From the NCBI RefSeq assembly GCF_007713735.2, contig NZ_VMNW02000095.1, forward strand, positions 1 to 32,274: DNA of 32,274 nucleotides, written 5' to 3'. The notes under the pieces were generated by a model. The model saw nothing but the letters and a program-made list of their open reading frames with translations, did no database searches and was not told the DNA's origin. How positions within the stretch are numbered: the first letter of the stretch is position 1; the number at the start of each line of letters is the position of its first letter. Below, piece by piece: positions 29,485 to 32,274 of this stretch. Both the position numbers and the translations under genes were made by a program. The stretch is from Amycolatopsis acidicola (GTDB lineage Bacteria > Actinomycetota > Actinomycetes > Mycobacteriales > Pseudonocardiaceae).

Positions 29485-30954
29485 ATGACTGACACGCGCG
29501 CACGGAACGACCTGCAGGGGGTCGCCGCCAATCCTTTGTGGACGAACGGAGTGTGGTCACCTGCTGAGGGGGCGGCGATCGCCGTCGTCGACCCGTCCAG
29601 CGAGCAGATCCTGGCCGAGGTCCGTGGTGCTTCCGCCGCTCAGGTCGAAGCGGTGTGCGCCGCGGCCGCGGATGCGCAATGGGAGTGGGCGCGCACGGCG
29701 CCCTCGGTGCGGGCCAAGGCGCTCCGGGACATGGCGGCGGTGTTGCGTGCGCACGCGGAGCCGCTGGCCGACATCATCATGCGCGAGAGCGGCAAAACGG
29801 CCGAGACCTCGGCGATGGAGGTCGAGGTCTCGGCGATGTTCCTCGAGACCAACGCCGAATGGGCGCTGCGGATCGAGGGCGAGATCCTCCCCAGTGACAG
29901 TCCCGGCGAGCAGATCCAGCTCGTTCGCGAGCCGCTCGGGGTGGTCGCGGCGATCTGCCCGTGGAATTGGCCGCTGGCGACCGCCGCCCGCAAGATCGGG
30001 CCCGCGCTCGTCACCGGGAACACGGTCGTCGTCAAGCCGAGCGAGGTCACCCCGCTCGCGACGATCTTGGCGCTGCGGCTCATCGATGAGGCCCTCGATC
30101 TTCCGGCCGGGGTGCTCGGGCTCGTCACGGGTGCGGGTGACGTCGGGAAGGCGCTGGTCGCCAGCCCGCTGACCGACATGGTCACCTTCACCGGGCACCG
30201 CGACACCGGGAAGCGGATCATGGCCGCTGCCTCGGGGACGCTGACCAGGGTCGCGCTGGAACTCGGCGGCAAGGCCGCGGCGATCGTGCTGGCGGACGCC
30301 GATCTCGACGTGGCGGTCCCGGCGCTGGTCACCGCGCGTTTCGTCAACGCGGGCGAGCAATGTGGTTGTGCCGAAAGGATTTTCGTGGCCCGCCCGATCC
30401 TGGACGAGTTCGTGCGCCGCTACGTCGAAGCCGTGTCACGGCTGAAGGTGGGCGATCCCCGGCTCAATCTCGACTTCGGCCCGCTGGTCAACGCGTCGCA
30501 CTGGGACAAGGTTTCCGGCGCCGTGCGCAAGGCAGTCGACGAAGGGGCGACGGTGGCGCTCGGCGGCGGGCGCCCGGAGGGGACGGAGTTCGACAGCGGG
30601 TTCTGGTTCGCCCCGACCGTGCTCACCGGCGTCACCCCGGAGATGAGCATCGCGAAGGAGGAGACGTTCGGCCCGGTCGTCCCGGTGCTGCCCATCGACT
30701 CGTTCGACGAGGGCATCGCGCTGGCGAACAGCTCCCGGTACGGGCTGGCGGGCTACCTTTACACGACCTCGTACGCCCACGCGATGCGCGGCGCCCGTGA
30801 CCTGAACGTGGGTGAGCTGTTCATCAACCGGACGGTCGGGGAAGCGATGCACGCCCACCATGGCGGGCACAAGGAGTCCGGCTATGGCGGGGAGGACGGC
30901 AAACACGGGATGCTCAAGTACACCCAGCTGAAGGTGGTTTACCACAACTGGTGA
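29485..30954 (+). CDS. NAD(P)-dependent aldehyde dehydrogenase, AldA-like
   Basis: A 489-residue aldehyde dehydrogenase. Catalytic residues are N161 (PWNWP), E259 (LELGGK) and C293 (GEQCGCAE). The C-terminal segments INRTVGEAMHAHHGGHKES and GGEDGKHGMLKYTQLKVVY match E. coli AldA, the lactaldehyde/glycolaldehyde dehydrogenase, closely. AldA oxidises small hydroxyaldehydes arising from deoxysugar and sugar-acid breakdown. Beside two enolase-type dehydratases this suggests a final oxidation to a hydroxy acid such as lactate or glycolate. The ATG at 29485 has GCGAGGGG upstream. It is co-directional with the dehydratase and with the crotonase gene 40 bases later. Confidence 0.93.
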   Translation: MTDTRARNDLQGVAANPLWTNGVWSPAEGAAIAVVDPSSEQILAEVRGASAAQVEAVCAAAADAQWEWARTAPSVRAKALRDMAAVLRAHAEPLADIIMRESGKTAETSAMEVEVSAMFLETNAEWALRIEGEILPSDSPGEQIQLVREPLGVVAAICPWNWPLATAARKIGPALVTGNTVVVKPSEVTPLATILALRLIDEALDLPAGVLGLVTGAGDVGKALVASPLTDMVTFTGHRDTGKRIMAAASGTLTRVALELGGKAAAIVLADADLDVAVPALVTARFVNAGEQCGCAERIFVARPILDEFVRRYVEAVSRLKVGDPRLNLDFGPLVNASHWDKVSGAVRKAVDEGATVALGGGRPEGTEFDSGFWFAPTVLTGVTPEMSIAKEETFGPVVPVLPIDSFDEGIALANSSRYGLAGYLYTTSYAHAMRGARDLNVGELFINRTVGEAMHAHHGGHKESGYGGEDGKHGMLKYTQLKVVYHNW

Positions 30955-30994
30955 CCCGCCTTCACCGAACGCGTTCCGACACGGAGGTCGACTC

Positions 30995-31798
30995 TTGGAC
31001 CCGGTTCTCGTCACCGATGACGGCGACGGCGTCACGACTGTGACCCTCGACAGGCCCGACGCGCTGAACGCGCTCAACCGCGAAATGGTGGACGCGCTCA
31101 GGGAGTCCCTCGAGGCGATCCGCCGCGACCGCTCGTGCCGGGTGGTGGTGCTGACCGGAAACGGCCGTGGTTTCTGCGCCGGGCTGGACCTCAACGGGTA
31201 CGGCGACGACGACCTCGTCGACCGCGACGGCGTGATGGTGCGCGGCTTCGACCGGCAGCGCGAACTGGCGGAGCTCTCCCTGCGGTTGCACGAGCTGCCG
31301 CAGCCGGTGATCGCCGCGGTGAACGGGCCGGCCGCCGGGGGAGGGCTGGCGCTGGTGTGCGCCGCCGACATCAGGATCGCCGCCGCCGGCGCGGTTTTCG
31401 CGGTCGGGTTCATCCGTGCCGGGTTTTCGGCCTGCGATCTCGGTGTCTCGTGGCTGCTGCCGCGGATCGTGGGTGCGGGCCGTGCCCAGGAGCTGATGCT
31501 GACCGGGCGCCGGTTCGACGCCGCCGAAGCGCTCGCGGGCGGACTGCTGGCCCGCGTGGTGGACCCGGCAGACCTCGCCGGCTCGGTACGGGAGACCGTG
31601 GCGCAGATCCTGGCCAACCCGCCCCTTTCGGTGGAGCTGACGAAAGTGGGGGTGCACACCGCGCTGGAGACGCCGAGCTTCCGCGCGGCCGTCGAGTTCG
31701 AAAACCGGCAGCAGATGGTCCCGGCGATGACCGAAGACCGCCGGGAGGCCACCGCGGCCTTCCTGGAACATCGGGCACCGCGCTACCGGCGCCGCTGA
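30995..31798 (+). CDS. Enoyl-CoA hydratase/isomerase family protein
   Basis: A 267-residue crotonase-fold protein. The oxyanion segments are GRGFCAGLDL (57-66) and NGPAAGGGLALVCAADI (110-126). The two glutamates of classical hydratase are absent (GGGLALV, and FIRAGFSACD). An aspartate, D148 in ACDLG, falls near the isomerase position. The SACDLGVSWLLPRIVGAGRA pattern is common in actinobacterial EchA-type proteins of unknown substrate. I chose the TTG at 30995 because ACGGAGG lies seven bases upstream and no ATG or GTG start is better placed. It may act on an acyl-CoA arising from the same substrate, or simply be next to it. Confidence 0.88.
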   Translation: MDPVLVTDDGDGVTTVTLDRPDALNALNREMVDALRESLEAIRRDRSCRVVVLTGNGRGFCAGLDLNGYGDDDLVDRDGVMVRGFDRQRELAELSLRLHELPQPVIAAVNGPAAGGGLALVCAADIRIAAAGAVFAVGFIRAGFSACDLGVSWLLPRIVGAGRAQELMLTGRRFDAAEALAGGLLARVVDPADLAGSVRETVAQILANPPLSVELTKVGVHTALETPSFRAAVEFENRQQMVPAMTEDRREATAAFLEHRAPRYRRR

Positions 31799-32274
31799 CT
31801 TCGGCCTGGTGCGGGCCTGGCGTGGCGTGGTGTGGCCTGGCGTGGTGTGGTGTGGCGCGGCCTGGCGTGGCACGGCCTTGCCCGGCACGGCACGGCTGGC
31901 CTGGTTTAGCACGGCCTTGCCCGGCACAGCCGTGCCTGTCACGGCGCTGCCTGCCCGGCACAGGCCTGCCCGGCACGGCCCTGCACAGCCCTGCCCGGCA
32001 CAGCCCTGCCCGGCACAGCCTGGCCCGGCCCCGCCCGGCCCGGGCCTGGCTCGACCAGGCTGGGCTCGGCACAGCCTGGCACGGCTCGGCACCGCCCGGC
32101 CGTGCCCGGCCTGGCCCGGCCCGGCCCGGCACAGCATGGCCTGGCGCAGCCCTCCCCGGCACAGCCCGGTCCAGCCCGCCTGGCCCGGCCCAGCTCGCCC
32201 GGCACAGCCCTCCCCGTCACGGCCCGGCCCGGCCCGGCACAGCTCGGCCCGGTCCAGCCCGCCTGGCCCAGCCC
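31799..32274. repeat. Imperfect pentanucleotide repeat tract
   Basis: From the end of the crotonase gene to the window edge the sequence is almost entirely five-base units of the pattern CNNGG or CNNRG (CCTGG, CGTGG, TGTGG, CACGG, CACAG, CCCGG). The first about 80 bases are GT-rich (TGG runs), the rest is C-rich on this strand. Occasional 4- and 6-base units break the phase. Translations on the minus strand give only proline/glycine/arginine/alanine repeats, so it is noncoding. The tract continues beyond the window. No gene or terminator is visible within it. Confidence 0.85.

Noticed and set aside
31939..32220. Collagen-like proteins on the minus strand
   Set aside because: The GRAVP-type pattern comes from translating five-base DNA repeats as fifteen-base periods. 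There is no ribosome site, and the same repeat gives similar frames in every phase.
31799..32274. CRISPR array or terminal inverted repeat
   Set aside because: Units are five bases long, imperfect, and without unique spacers. There is no cas gene nearby.

Overview
This is a GC-rich actinobacterial chromosome segment. Genes are tightly packed, GTG and TTG starts are used, and ATGA stop/start overlaps are common. Two dehydrogenases look like families that depend on the redox cofactor mycofactocin, which fits a mycolic-acid or Pseudonocardiales-type actinomycete (Amycolatopsis-like is my guess, not a proof). The whole window is catabolic: about 28 intact genes, one clear pseudogene, six regulators, and no tRNA, rRNA, CRISPR array or insertion sequence that I can support.

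Region A (1-8625) looks like an oxidative degradation locus. It holds a mycofactocin-type SDR. A leftward operon encodes a SnoaL-like protein, a RibB-like protein and a flavin reductase. A large regulator (IstA-like HTH, NTPase, TPR-like region, LuxR HTH) is divergent from that operon. Next come an acyl-CoA-dehydrogenase-fold flavin monooxygenase, a CoA ligase and an SRPBCC protein. Reductase and monooxygenase make a plausible two-component pair. The RibB-like protein has lost its expected metal ligands.

Region B (8634-12274) holds a zinc alcohol dehydrogenase followed by a LuxR regulator on the minus strand. Divergent from them are an amidohydrolase-fold protein, a DUF59/MIP18 protein and a degraded SDR pseudogene. 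The gene set resembles the accessory genes of propane-monooxygenase (prm/mim) clusters, but no monooxygenase is present. The divergent promoter carries three alternating GTCCCC half-sites.

Region C (12296-18847) has a long-chain CoA ligase and then a module around an XRE-TetR fusion regulator. On its two sides are an acyl-CoA dehydrogenase of the ACAD10/11 type and an operon of APH-fold kinase, HSDL2-like SDR and PaaG-like isomerase. The two promoters share a near-identical palindrome (ACCGATCAATCG-type). Kinase plus dehydrogenase equals a split ACAD11, known to degrade 4-hydroxyacyl-CoAs by phosphorylation and elimination.

Region D (18858-31798) appears to be a coordinated uptake and degradation system. 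It comprises two enolase-superfamily dehydratase-like paralogs, an NDMA-type alcohol dehydrogenase, two tandem TetR regulators, a complete five-gene family-5 ABC importer, an AldA-like aldehyde dehydrogenase and an enoyl-CoA hydratase-family protein. Seven copies of a 6-4-6 inverted repeat (KTGAYR-N4-YRTCAM) lie in the intergenic gaps of this region. I consider this, with the Region C module, the most interesting content. The substrate is unknown; a sugar-acid-like compound yielding a small hydroxyaldehyde is my working inference.

Region E (31799-32274) is a noncoding tract of imperfect pentanucleotide repeats that runs off the window end.
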